Below are positions 15,959-24,225 of a stretch of 64,000 bases of DNA, piece after piece; within the stretch, counting starts at the first letter, position 1; every line of letters begins with the position of its first letter. Origin of the DNA: an uncultured Marinobacterium sp. Its GTDB lineage: Bacteria > Pseudomonadota > Gammaproteobacteria > Pseudomonadales > Balneatricaceae. A program made the translations under genes and the position numbers. Where the stretch lies: positions 186,001 through 250,000 of the forward strand of contig CANMWJ010000001.1 in the NCBI GenBank assembly GCA_947501565.1, written 5' to 3'. The notes below the pieces were generated by a model. It was not told the origin of the DNA. It saw only the letters and a list, made by a program, of their open reading frames with translations, and searched no databases.

Positions 15959-16357
15959 ATGGCTAGAGGACATGAAAGACATCACAGTCACCATGGACTA
16001 TCGATCTATGGTAAAGAACTGATTCGCCGCTGTGGCGCACATTGTGAGATGTGTGATGCGCAGGGCGTAAAACTGCACATATTCGAGGTGCCACCGATCC
16101 CAACCGAAGCGGATCTTGGGCATTGCATTATGATCTGCCAGACCTGTCTGGATCAGATTGAGCACCCGAAAAAAACGGATCCCCACCATTGGCGTTGTTT
16201 AACACGTTCCATGTGGAGCACGGTACCGGCGGTGAAGGTCACGGCGCTCGCGATGCTGCAGCGAATTTCCCGCAAAGAGGACTGGGCAACTGAGCTGCTA
16301 GAGCAATCCTATCTGGAACCGGAAGAGTCGGAATGGATGGAGGAGCTGGAACTTTGA
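15959..16357 (+). CDS. PhnA-like zinc-ribbon protein
   Basis: A 132-residue relative of the N-terminal part of PhnA/YjdM-type proteins. Cys pairs of a zinc ribbon are seen in RRCGAHCEMCDAQG and CIMICQTCLDQIE, followed by the family's HHWRCLTRSMWSTVPAVKV segment. Despite the PhnA name, a role in phosphonate breakdown is not established for these proteins. ATG 15959 is chosen because GGGAAGGA lies just upstream; the open frame to 15866 adds unrelated residues. It is convergent with ansA, nine bases away. Confidence 0.78.
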   Translation: MARGHERHHSHHGLSIYGKELIRRCGAHCEMCDAQGVKLHIFEVPPIPTEADLGHCIMICQTCLDQIEHPKKTDPHHWRCLTRSMWSTVPAVKVTALAMLQRISRKEDWATELLEQSYLEPEESEWMEELEL

Positions 16358-16365
16358 CCGCTGAC

Positions 16366-17388
16366 TTAATCCATCTCACCACAAAGGTTCTGTTGCATCC
16401 GCAGGCGTACCTGTGTGCGGTCGCTAACGGTCGCCAGCAAACTGTGCAATTTGCTGAATGCGGCTTCGGGAGTCATATTGCCGCCCGAAATCATACCGAT
16501 CTCATCCAGTGCCGATGAGGTGGCGTACGTCCCCTGCAGTACGTCTCCTTGTAAGCAGCTGCTGATATTGATCAGTACCTTGCCCGCCTCAGTGGCACGC
16601 GCAAAACTCTTCATCAACGCCCGGTTACTGTCCGGCAGATTTCCCACCCCGTAACTCTGAACGATGACCCCTGCGGTCTGCTCCGCTCTTAACATCTGGT
16701 CGACGAGCGTAGTTGGCATTCCTGGATAGATCGGCAGCATCACGACTGCTTCATCCCGATAGTTAATCGCCTGAAACTCTGGATTGCCCGCATTGCGAAT
16801 CAGCGATTTGTGCAGCTCGAAGTGAATACCCACTTGCCCCAGCCAGGGGAAGTTGGGGGAATTGAAGGCATCCAGGCCGGTGGCTTTCACCTTACGGCTG
16901 CGATTGCCGCGTAGCAGGCGACCGTTAAAGTAGATGCATACCTCGGGCACTGGATGAAACCCTGCAATGATCATTGAGGTGATCAGGTTATCCAGTGCGT
17001 CATTGCGCAGCTCCACCAGAGGGATCTGTGAGCCGGTCACAATCACCGGTTTATTCAGCCCCTGCAGTTGGAATGAGAGGGCAGAGGCGGAGTAGGCCAT
17101 GGTATCGGTGCCGTGCAGCACAACAAATCCATCGTACTGATCGTAATGCTGGATCAGGGATTCGGCGATGGCGCTCCAGTCGCTCAGCATCAGATTAGAA
17201 CTGTCGATCAGACGATCAAACTCGATCAGCTCGAATTCGGGCAACGCATCATGTGCGCTGTTCTCCAGTTTCTGGCGCAGCAACGATTCAAACCCGGCAA
17301 CCGGAATATAACCCTCCGGAGAGGGGCGCATACCGATAGTACCGCCGGTATAGAGGATCAGAACGCGGGGTTTGGATGTCGTCTGCAT
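16366..17388 (-). CDS. ansA: Type I L-asparaginase
   Basis: Cytoplasmic asparaginase that hydrolyses asparagine to aspartate and ammonia. The 340-residue product agrees with the E. coli AnsA length and has no signal peptide. The first catalytic threonine is in VLILYTGGTIGMRPS and the second in FVVLHGTDTMAYSASALSFQ; the C-terminal domain includes VIVQSYGVGNLPD and the allosteric-region ISSCLQGDV. ATG 17388 has AAGG upstream; the open frame to 17436 adds 16 residues without a ribosome site. The divergent gap to 17662 contains CGTTAA-TGT-TTAACG at 17513-17527, a possible operator. Confidence 0.94.
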   Translation of the reverse strand: MQTTSKPRVLILYTGGTIGMRPSPEGYIPVAGFESLLRQKLENSAHDALPEFELIEFDRLIDSSNLMLSDWSAIAESLIQHYDQYDGFVVLHGTDTMAYSASALSFQLQGLNKPVIVTGSQIPLVELRNDALDNLITSMIIAGFHPVPEVCIYFNGRLLRGNRSRKVKATGLDAFNSPNFPWLGQVGIHFELHKSLIRNAGNPEFQAINYRDEAVVMLPIYPGMPTTLVDQMLRAEQTAGVIVQSYGVGNLPDSNRALMKSFARATEAGKVLINISSCLQGDVLQGTYATSSALDEIGMISGGNMTPEAAFSKLHSLLATVSDRTQVRLRMQQNLCGEMD

Positions 17389-17661
17389 GCTGTAGACCTT
17401 ACTGCTGGGCACGGGAGTTGGAAGTCCGGTAAACATAGCGGGAAAGCCGTATGAAGGCGAGCCTTTGCAGATTGCTGATACAAAGGGCTGGACAGTATTT
17501 GCTCAACCAAAACGTTAATGTTTAACGGCGTTGTCATATCCAGCTGCTTTGATATGGCACGAGATTGCAGCTGCAGGTGGCGGTTGTAGTACCTGTCAGA
17601 TTCAGCCAACGGTTTGACAGCTACGTTGCGACTACGTTGGTGAGTTCGAGATCTAAACGTT

Positions 17662-17934
17662 ATGAATATCTTCGTGGGTAACCTGTCCTACCGTATGCAG
17701 GAGAGTGAGCTGCAAACCGCATTCGCAGAGTTCGGTACGGTGCAGTCCGCTAAAATTATTCTGGACCGTGAGTCCGGTCGTTCCCGTGGTTTCGGTTTCG
17801 TTGAGATGCCAAATGCGACAGAAGGCAAAGCTGCGATCGAATCCCTGAACGGCAAAGACGTTGCTGGCCGCAACATCGTGGTGAACGAAGCGAAGCCGCG
17901 TCAGCCTTCCGGCAACCGTCGTCGCGACGCCTAA
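17662..17934 (+). CDS. RRM-type RNA-binding protein
   Basis: A 90-residue single-RRM protein. RNP2 is IFVGNL at residues 3-8 and RNP1 is RGFGFVEM near residue 43; the tail (PRQPSGNRRRDA) is basic. Such one-domain RRM proteins are widespread in gammaproteobacteria and cyanobacteria, often abundant or cold-induced, with unspecified RNA targets. It is monocistronic with a clear terminator. Confidence 0.93.
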   Translation: MNIFVGNLSYRMQESELQTAFAEFGTVQSAKIILDRESGRSRGFGFVEMPNATEGKAAIESLNGKDVAGRNIVVNEAKPRQPSGNRRRDA

Positions 17935-17991
17935 GCGCCTTTACGGGCAGAGGCAGTCTGTCCGTTAGATTCAGCGCAACAGTATTTCCGG

Positions 17992-18026
17992 ACGCAGGCG
18001 GTCTGCCTGCGTTCTCCCCCTTTTTT
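17992..18026 (+). terminator. Intrinsic terminator after the RRM gene
   Basis: ACGCAGGC (17992-17999) pairs with GCCTGCGT (18005-18012) around five bases; a TTTTTT tract follows at 18021-18026, eight bases past the stem. Confidence 0.8.
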
Positions 18027-18144
18027 ATAAATATCCTAGCCGACACCTGCATAGCGGTGTCTTAGCGTCTGAGGTTTTGGTAGCCTGCTGACTTATACAG
18101 CAGATCCCATCGCAGAAACGCAACCAAAGAGCAGCGAAGCCGTT

Positions 18145-18981
18145 ATGACAGAGGATGTACAAAGCCTTTCCACCAGTGCACTGGCACGCAAGCTGGGTAA
18201 ATCCAGCAAGCAGATGTTTGCCGAGCTGGAGGCACTGGGCTGGATAAAACGTGAAGAGGATCACTGGGCACTTACAGCTAAAGGGACCTTTGAGGGCGGT
18301 AGTTACAAGGAGAGTAAGCGCTTCGGTACCTATGTGGTATGGCCGGAAGCGGTGTGTGAACACCGTGCGCTGACCAGCCCGGAAAGCCAGCTGATGGGTG
18401 CGGCTGCTCTTGGCAAAGAAGTAGGGTTATCAGCGGTGACGGTGAACCGGCTGTTGCACGAGCTGGGGTTTATCGAACGCCATATTAAAGGCTGGCGCCT
18501 GACCGCTGCCGGGAAACGGCTGGAAGGTCGTCAGACCGAAGACGCCCGTTCCGGAGTGCCTTATGTACTTTGGCCGCCGCAGTTGCTGGACGCGGATCTG
18601 TTCAGGAGCAGCGTTGATCAACTGCTGAATGACAAAGCGGATGCTGAGGGGTATCACCTGTGTCTGGATGGACGCCGGGTAAACTCTGATGCGGAACGCC
18701 GGATCGCAAACTGGCTCTATCTGGCAGGAATCAGTTATGCCTACCACCGTCCATTGCCGGTCTCTGGAACCGCGCATAGCGATTTCTACCTGCCAGCCGC
18801 GCATCTCTATATCGAGTTTTGGGGCGATGGTGATGCCCGTTACCTGGCAGAGAAGATGCGTAAGAAGGAACTCTATCAGCGTTTTGGACTCACCATGATT
18901 GAGCTTGAACCCCAGGATCTGGATGATCTGGATGAAACCCTGTCGCGCCGGTTGTTGAAAATGGGTATCGAGACCCACTGA
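18145..18981 (+). CDS. Twin winged-helix protein with PD-(D/E)XK-like nuclease domain
   Basis: A 278-residue protein, unnamed. Residues ~1-70 and ~80-148 are two similar modules, each a helix-turn-helix (ALARKLGKSSKQMFAELEAL; ALGKEVGLSAVTVNRLLHEL) then W-x-LTA-x-G and a closing YVVWP or YVLWP. Residues ~178-275 look like a DUF559/Vsr-type PD-(D/E)XK fold: E184 in SDAERRIANWLYLAGI, D213 in HSDFYLP, E224 in LYIEFWG, then the basic helix EKMRKKELYQRFGL. The lysine expected two residues after E224 is Trp, with K237/K240/K241 possible substitutes. Homologues are sometimes mislabelled glycerol kinase. DNA processing is inferred. Confidence 0.72.
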   Translation: MTEDVQSLSTSALARKLGKSSKQMFAELEALGWIKREEDHWALTAKGTFEGGSYKESKRFGTYVVWPEAVCEHRALTSPESQLMGAAALGKEVGLSAVTVNRLLHELGFIERHIKGWRLTAAGKRLEGRQTEDARSGVPYVLWPPQLLDADLFRSSVDQLLNDKADAEGYHLCLDGRRVNSDAERRIANWLYLAGISYAYHRPLPVSGTAHSDFYLPAAHLYIEFWGDGDARYLAEKMRKKELYQRFGLTMIELEPQDLDDLDETLSRRLLKMGIETH

Positions 18982-19147
18982 TCCGGCACCTGGGCCTGGT
19001 GGTTTAAGGCGGGGACGATGCGATATAATGGGCGGATATCCCGACGCCGGTTTACATCTTCCCCCGACGGCTACGCCGCCGCAGGATGCATGGTGAAGCC
19101 GTCCGCGAGCATCTCTAAGAGCCAAGCAAGAGCATAATAGGAAACGC

Positions 19148-20182
19148 ATGAATACGTTAACGATCCAGACCCCTGACGACTGGCACCTTCACCTGCGTGA
19201 TGGTGACATGCTGCCTGAAACCGTAGCAGCCTCCGCCCGCTGTTTTAAGCGTGCGATCATTATGCCGAACCTGGTGCCGCCAGTGACCACTGCGGAAATG
19301 GCGATGGCGTACCGTCAGCGTATTCTGGATGCGCGTCCTGAAGGCAGCGACTTCGAACCGCTGGTTACCCTGTACCTGACCAATGACACCTCTGCGCAGG
19401 ACATCATCGATGCCAAAGCAGCAGGTGTAATCGCCGCGAAACTTTACCCAGCCGGTGCGACCACCAACTCTGCTGCAGCGGTTTCTCAGCTGGAAGCTAT
19501 GTATCCGGTATTTGAAGTGATGGCGGAGCAGGGCATGCTGCTGCTGGTACACGGTGAGGTGACCGACGCACACATCGATATCTTTGACCGTGAGAAAGAG
19601 TTTATCGATCAGAAGCTGACCCACATCGTAAACCGCTTCCCGAACCTGAAGGTGGTGTTTGAGCACATCACTACGGCGGATGCGGCGCAGTTCGTGAGTG
19701 AAGCGTCTGACAACATTGCGGCGACTATCACCCCACAGCACCTGTTGCTGAACCGCAACGACCTGCTGGTGGGCGGCGTACGTCCGCACAACTACTGCTT
19801 GCCTGTGCTGAAGCGCAACACCCATCAGGAAGCGCTGCGTGCAATGGTTAAATCCGGTTCACCGAAGTTCTTCCTGGGTACCGACTCTGCGCCGCACGCG
19901 AAAGAAGCGAAAGAGAATGCTTGTGGTTGTGCTGGTTGCTACAGCGCCTGGAGTGCGATTGAGCTGTACGCGCACGTATTTGAAGAGCTGGGCGCACTGG
20001 ACAAACTGGAAGCCTTTGCCAGCCACTACGGTCCGGACTTCTACGGTCTGGCACGTAACGAAGGTACGATCACTCTGGTGCGTGAAGACTGGACGATTCC
20101 TGGCGAGATCATTCTGCCGAACGGCAAGCCGATTGTACCGTTCTTCGCCAACGAAACCGTGCACTGGAAAGTGCAGGCGTAA
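19148..20182 (+). CDS. pyrC: Dihydroorotase
   Basis: Zinc amidohydrolase that cyclises carbamoyl-aspartate to dihydroorotate in pyrimidine synthesis. The 344-residue product fits the E. coli-type (class II) enzyme. Metal ligands are visible in [13 protein letters not shown], in [19 protein letters not shown], in [13 protein letters not shown] and in [14 protein letters not shown]; the carbamylated lysine is in [17 protein letters not shown] lies before the ATG. Upstream, TATAAT at 19024-19029 is a plausible -10, and GACGGCT (19066-19072) can pair with AGCCGTC (19097-19103) in the leader. Confidence 0.97.
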   Translation: MNTLTIQTPDDWHLHLRDGDMLPETVAASARCFKRAIIMPNLVPPVTTAEMAMAYRQRILDARPEGSDFEPLVTLYLTNDTSAQDIIDAKAAGVIAAKLYPAGATTNSAAAVSQLEAMYPVFEVMAEQGMLLLVHGEVTDAHIDIFDREKEFIDQKLTHIVNRFPNLKVVFEHITTADAAQFVSEASDNIAATITPQHLLLNRNDLLVGGVRPHNYCLPVLKRNTHQEALRAMVKSGSPKFFLGTDSAPHAKEAKENACGCAGCYSAWSAIELYAHVFEELGALDKLEAFASHYGPDFYGLARNEGTITLVREDWTIPGEIILPNGKPIVPFFANETVHWKVQA

Positions 20183-20217
20183 CGGGCGTTACACCTTTCT
20201 GGAGCAGGTGCCGTACC

Positions 20218-20835
20218 TTACGGTACCTGCATTCCATGCTGAACAAACTCGATATGCCCCATCCGTTGCATCCAGCCGTCAACATTGGGGAAATCTGCCG
20301 GATCAATCTGTTGCCACTCGTAGCGCATCGCCCAAGGGTAGATGGCGAAGTCGGCGATGGAGAGATCGTCACCTAAGACAAACTCCCGCCCTTCCAGCTT
20401 CTTATCCAATACCCCCCAAAGACGTTTCGCTTCAGTGCTGTAGCGATCGATAGCGTAGGGTACCTTCTCCGGCGCAAAGCGGTTGAAGTGATGCGCCTGA
20501 CCGAGGAACGGTCCGAAACCACCCATCTGCCACATCACCCACTCGATGCATTCCAACCGCTGGCGTGGGTCGTCGGGGATAAACTCACCATACTTTTCTG
20601 CCAGATAGAGCAGGATGGCACCACTTTCGAATACGCTGATCGGTTCGCCGCGCGGTCCTTCTGCGTCAACGATGGCGGGAATCTTGCCGTTGGGGCTGAT
20701 CTTCAGGAACTCTTCGGAGAACTGATCGCCTTCCAGAATATTGACCGGGTGTACGTTGTAGGGCAGGCGCAGTGCTTCCAGCATGATGGAGATTTTCTTG
20801 CCGTTTGGCGTACCCCAGGTATAGAGATCGATCAT
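20218..20835 (-). CDS. Glutathione S-transferase, YfcG-like
   Basis: A 205-residue GST of the nu class (YfcG/YghU-like), which uses two glutathiones as a disulfide-bond reductase rather than conjugating classical substrates. The N-terminal thioredoxin domain has TWGTPNGKKISIMLEAL, with the Thr/Asn pair used for GSH activation, then NGKIPAIVD and VFESGAILLYLAEKYG; the helical domain includes the SIADFAIYPW motif. AGGGA lies six bases before the ATG. It follows the gene at 20849-21688 by 13 bases and is probably co-transcribed. Confidence 0.9.
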   Translation of the reverse strand: MIDLYTWGTPNGKKISIMLEALRLPYNVHPVNILEGDQFSEEFLKISPNGKIPAIVDAEGPRGEPISVFESGAILLYLAEKYGEFIPDDPRQRLECIEWVMWQMGGFGPFLGQAHHFNRFAPEKVPYAIDRYSTEAKRLWGVLDKKLEGREFVLGDDLSIADFAIYPWAMRYEWQQIDPADFPNVDGWMQRMGHIEFVQHGMQVP

Positions 20836-20848
20836 TGCGGTTCCCTGT

Positions 20849-21688
20849 TTATAGATTGACGAAGTGGTTGTAGACCCGGATTAGCTCGTTTTCAGAGAAG
20901 CTGACGATGATCAGCTGCTGATCGGGCAGAATCAGGTTGGGATCATCGCCCAGATAACCGCTACGGTAGTTGTAGATATACGTGGTGCTCACCTTCTCCT
21001 GCAACAGGCGGCCGAGGAATGAACTGCGTACGCCGTCGATCTTCTCATCTGCCAGTTCAGGGATGGTCGCGTAGAGTTTCTCTTTCTTATCCGTCAGCTG
21101 GATACCTTCGGCGAAGGTACGTGTCAGGCCCGATTGTAAAATGCCCCACAACCCCTGCTCATCGCCGTCATTAACAGCGTGGATGTAGTAGACCTGTTTT
21201 TCGGTGGGGGAGGGTACGTCCAGCAACTCCTGCAGTTTTATTTTGTTGCCTTCGGGAATCACCACTTTGGTGGCGTTTACAGGTATTTCGCCGGGAGTGA
21301 CAACAGAGGGGGCCAGATCGCTGGTATCAATGGCAAAGGTCTGTGCGCCGCTCTCTTGGTTCTGGGTGACCACCTCAACAGCAGCTTCGCTGGCGGCCTG
21401 TTTGTCGGGGATCTGGATAAGCTGGGAGGAGGTGACGAAATGATCGGCTTGTTCGATCGCGATGCTGGTTTCGGGAGGGGCGGTAATCTGATTGATATGC
21501 TGACGTGCTTCGGTGGCAATCGCTTCGGTGACGGCGACCTCTTCCTTCGGTTGCGTGACTTCAGGTGCCGGTGGTACCGGTGGTTGTACCACAGTCGGTT
21601 GCTGGGGTTCGGTTTTCATCCGATCCAGATAAAGATAGCCAGCGCCAATACAGACCGTAATGACCAGAACTATAAGAACACGTTGCAT
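20849..21688 (-). CDS. Inner-membrane-anchored periplasmic protein of unknown function
   Basis: A 279-residue protein I do not recognise. One N-terminal helix (RVLIVLVITVCIGAGYLYLD) anchors it; then comes a Pro/Glu-rich low-complexity linker (QPPVPPAPEVTQPKEEV) to about residue 60. The C-terminal half is folded: VYYIHAVNDGDEQGLWGILQ, then YIYNYRSGYLGDDPNLILPD and QQLIIVSFSENELIRVYNH. The start is ATG 21688, which has GAGG eight bases upstream; the open frame to 21742 lacks one. The anchor-linker-domain layout suggests work in the periplasm or at the peptidoglycan. Operon with the GST gene. Confidence 0.68.
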   Translation of the reverse strand: MQRVLIVLVITVCIGAGYLYLDRMKTEPQQPTVVQPPVPPAPEVTQPKEEVAVTEAIATEARQHINQITAPPETSIAIEQADHFVTSSQLIQIPDKQAASEAAVEVVTQNQESGAQTFAIDTSDLAPSVVTPGEIPVNATKVVIPEGNKIKLQELLDVPSPTEKQVYYIHAVNDGDEQGLWGILQSGLTRTFAEGIQLTDKKEKLYATIPELADEKIDGVRSSFLGRLLQEKVSTTYIYNYRSGYLGDDPNLILPDQQLIIVSFSENELIRVYNHFVNL

Positions 21689-21954
21689 CCCTAACCTCTT
21701 CCATTTGCCATCTTGCTTAATAATCAACACTGTAGCCTGCAATGGATGACGAGGAAACCTTTGTTTTGTATCTGGATGTTCAGCTTTCTATCGGTGTGGC
21801 AGCTGCGCACCATAGAAGGGTATGCGTTGGCGAAATAGCGGCAATCGCTAATGGGTAAAAGTGCCTGCTGAGAGCGCTGAACCCGTTCGTCTATCTGTAG
21901 TCAAAATTTCAGATTGCTATATACTGCGCGCCGCACGTGATGAGAGAGGGATAT

Positions 21955-22533
21955 ATGGCTTCTGATGATCTTGATTTCACCGATTTGATGATGGGTGAAG
22001 GCGTTACGCCAAACAAAAATGATGACCGTGTCGATCTTGATCAGCAACGTGTAAAGCGGGGTGATGCCAGCCTTGAGGAACGCCGCAAGTCTGCACAGGG
22101 GCAAGCGCAGGATGGCCTGAGTACACAACATGTGGAGTTGCTCAATCCGTTCGATCCTGTGGAATGGAAAAGGGACGGTGTGCAGGATGGGGTGTATCGC
22201 AATGTGCGCCTTGGTAAGTATCAGATCGACGCCCGTCTCGACCTGCATAAGCGGACTGTGCCTCAGGCGCTGGATGAGCTGGTGGGTTTTATTAAGGAGT
22301 GCACCCGTTTTGGTATCCGTTCGGTGTTGGTCAATCATGGCCGCGGCAACAATGAAAAGGCCGCGGGTAACGTGATGCGCAGTTATCTCAACCAATGGTT
22401 GCCGCAGATGCCCGAAGTGATGGCTTTCCACTCGGCGCAGAAACAGCACGGTGGTTTGGGCGCGACCTATATTCTGCTGCGTAAGAATGAGACGCAACGC
22501 CAGGAAAACTGGGAGAAACACCAGAAACGCTGA
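21955..22533 (+). CDS. smrA: Smr-domain endonuclease, SmrA-like
   Basis: A 192-residue protein with a C-terminal Smr domain, related to E. coli SmrA (YdaL). The domain signature LDLHKRTVPQALDELVGFI is followed by VLVNHGRGNNE (the HGxG motif) and ends in GGLGATYILLR. SmrA-type proteins show nicking or RNA-cleaving activity; the cellular role is unclear. The N-terminal ~75 residues are charged and probably disordered. ATG 21955 is preceded by GAGAGG; a GTG at 21937 would extend it by six residues. Confidence 0.88.
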   Translation: MASDDLDFTDLMMGEGVTPNKNDDRVDLDQQRVKRGDASLEERRKSAQGQAQDGLSTQHVELLNPFDPVEWKRDGVQDGVYRNVRLGKYQIDARLDLHKRTVPQALDELVGFIKECTRFGIRSVLVNHGRGNNEKAAGNVMRSYLNQWLPQMPEVMAFHSAQKQHGGLGATYILLRKNETQRQENWEKHQKR

Positions 22534-22648
22534 GCACCACCCCAGCATCTTCTTCAGCATTTTTTAGCCGATTCCTCTGCTGCAACTGCAGTAATGTTCT
22601 ATAACAAATAGAAGTATTATCAGCAGCAAGTGGCAACAGGGTGGATGC

Positions 22649-23254
22649 ATGGTCGAGAAGATCGAAGAGATACTGCAGTTCTGGTTTGGTGAGATGGAAG
22701 ACGGCTTTCCAACCAGCGATAGAAATGCGCTCTGGTGGGGCGGAGGCAACGACAATGACCAGTTGATCGAGGAGCTGTTTGGTGCGCGGGTACGGCAGGC
22801 GTTGCGCGGCGAACTGGATCACTGGGACATGACCCCGCGTGGGCGGCTGGCTCTGATCATTCTGCTCGACCAATTTACCCGTACCATCTACCGTAGCACC
22901 AGCGATGCCTTCGCTGGTGATCCACAGGCACTGTTACTTTGCCTGCAGGGTCTGGAGTCCGGCCACGATCAGGCGCTGGAGTTTGCCGAACGTCAGTTCT
23001 TCTATATGCCCCTGGAACATTCCGAGAATCTGGAACATCAGGATATGAGCATCGCCTGTTTCGAACAGCTGGTGCGTGAAGTGCCTCCGCATAAAAAAGT
23101 GCAGGCACAAGGCGGGCTCGATTTCGCCCATCAGCACCGCGACCATATTGTCCGCTTCGGGCGTTTCCCACACCGTAACCGGATACTGGATCGCGACTCT
23201 ACAGCCGATGAGCTGACCTTCCTTAATCAGAACAGCAACCGTTGGGGGCAGTGA
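22649..23254 (+). CDS. DUF924 family protein
   Basis: A 201-residue all-helical protein of the DUF924 family, function unknown (distant TPR-like). Family landmarks: ILQFWFGEMEDG at the start, ALWWGGG, LALIILLDQFTRTIYRST in the middle, and RQFFYMPLEHSENLEHQDM followed by HIVRFGRFPHRN near the end. GGGTGG precedes the ATG. The gene stands alone between smrA and a GGDEF gene. Confidence 0.9.
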   Translation: MVEKIEEILQFWFGEMEDGFPTSDRNALWWGGGNDNDQLIEELFGARVRQALRGELDHWDMTPRGRLALIILLDQFTRTIYRSTSDAFAGDPQALLLCLQGLESGHDQALEFAERQFFYMPLEHSENLEHQDMSIACFEQLVREVPPHKKVQAQGGLDFAHQHRDHIVRFGRFPHRNRILDRDSTADELTFLNQNSNRWGQ

Positions 23255-23371
23255 TCTACTGCCGCTAACCAGCTGACTTTAAAGGCCTAAAATCCCTGTT
23301 TCGCCCTATCAGGTTTGCAATGCGCGGTGAAAAGGTTTTTACTCATCGCAGTGACTGGCCGGAAACTTTTG

Positions 23372-24205
23372 ATGAAACACGCAGACGATCAAACACCCCA
23401 CACAGAAACCACCCCTCATCAGCAATCGAAACTGACGCCCTGGCTGGTGGTTGCGGCGAGTGCGCTGTTCTCCCTACTGGTTTTCGCCAGCCTCAGTGCG
23501 AGCGATATGCTGCTGGCGTCGGTACTGCTGGGTGTGGGTCTGCTGTTAAGCGCCGGCTTGGGCCTGTATATCAAGTTGCTCCTGCAGCGTATGGCAGAGC
23601 TTCAGACACAGGCGCAGCAATCCTCAGTCCAGATGGTGTCGCTGGCTGAGCAGGCTGAAAGCCGTTCGGTGATCGACCACTCCACGGGCCTGTTTAATCG
23701 TAACTATTTCGATGAACTGGTGGACAACGAGTGCCGCCGTGCCGTGCGCGAGTTTTCGCCACTGACAATGATGCTGATCTCGGTGGATTACCTGAAGAAT
23801 TTTCAGGAAAGTTACGGTGATGAGGCTGCCGAGCAGTGCCTGCAACGGGTCGCGCAGACGCTGAAAGCCAACGTGTCTCGTCCCGGTGACCTGGTGGCGC
23901 GCTACGACAGCGAGCTGTTTGCGTTTCTGCTTCCTTCAACCAATGAGCAGGTGGTACAGCTGGCCGAGCGTTGTTGTATTGCGGTGCGTGAGTTGGCGGT
24001 TGAACACAATGCTTCACCGGTTGACGATACGCTGACGGTGAGCATCGGTGTCGCCACAATGCAGCCTTCACGTTTGCTGACGGTTGAACGCCTGACCGAT
24101 ACCTGTACTCAGGCTTTGTACCAGGCGCGTAAAGCGGGGGGCGATAAATATGTTGCTACCGTTGAGGGCAACGCCGATATCCCTTCGGCGACCTACTCCC
24201 TTTAA
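23372..24205 (+). CDS. Membrane protein with degenerate GGDEF domain, I-site intact
   Basis: A 277-residue inner-membrane protein: two helices at about residues 22-42 and 46-68, a short coiled coil, then a GGDEF-type domain. The signature loop, normally GGDEF or GGEEF, is DSELF (residues 179-183 in ARYDSELFAFLLP), and the first metal-binding aspartate is serine (LISVDYLKNF). Diguanylate cyclase activity is therefore unlikely. The inhibitory-site motif RPGD (170-173) is preserved at the usual five-residue spacing, so c-di-GMP binding remains possible. ATG 23372 is chosen; a TTG at 23315 in the same frame would give a longer N-terminus. Convergent with the chemoreceptor gene. Confidence 0.82.
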   Translation: MKHADDQTPHTETTPHQQSKLTPWLVVAASALFSLLVFASLSASDMLLASVLLGVGLLLSAGLGLYIKLLLQRMAELQTQAQQSSVQMVSLAEQAESRSVIDHSTGLFNRNYFDELVDNECRRAVREFSPLTMMLISVDYLKNFQESYGDEAAEQCLQRVAQTLKANVSRPGDLVARYDSELFAFLLPSTNEQVVQLAERCCIAVRELAVEHNASPVDDTLTVSIGVATMQPSRLLTVERLTDTCTQALYQARKAGGDKYVATVEGNADIPSATYSL

Positions 24206-24225
24206 TCCAATTCCTTTCTGAACGT

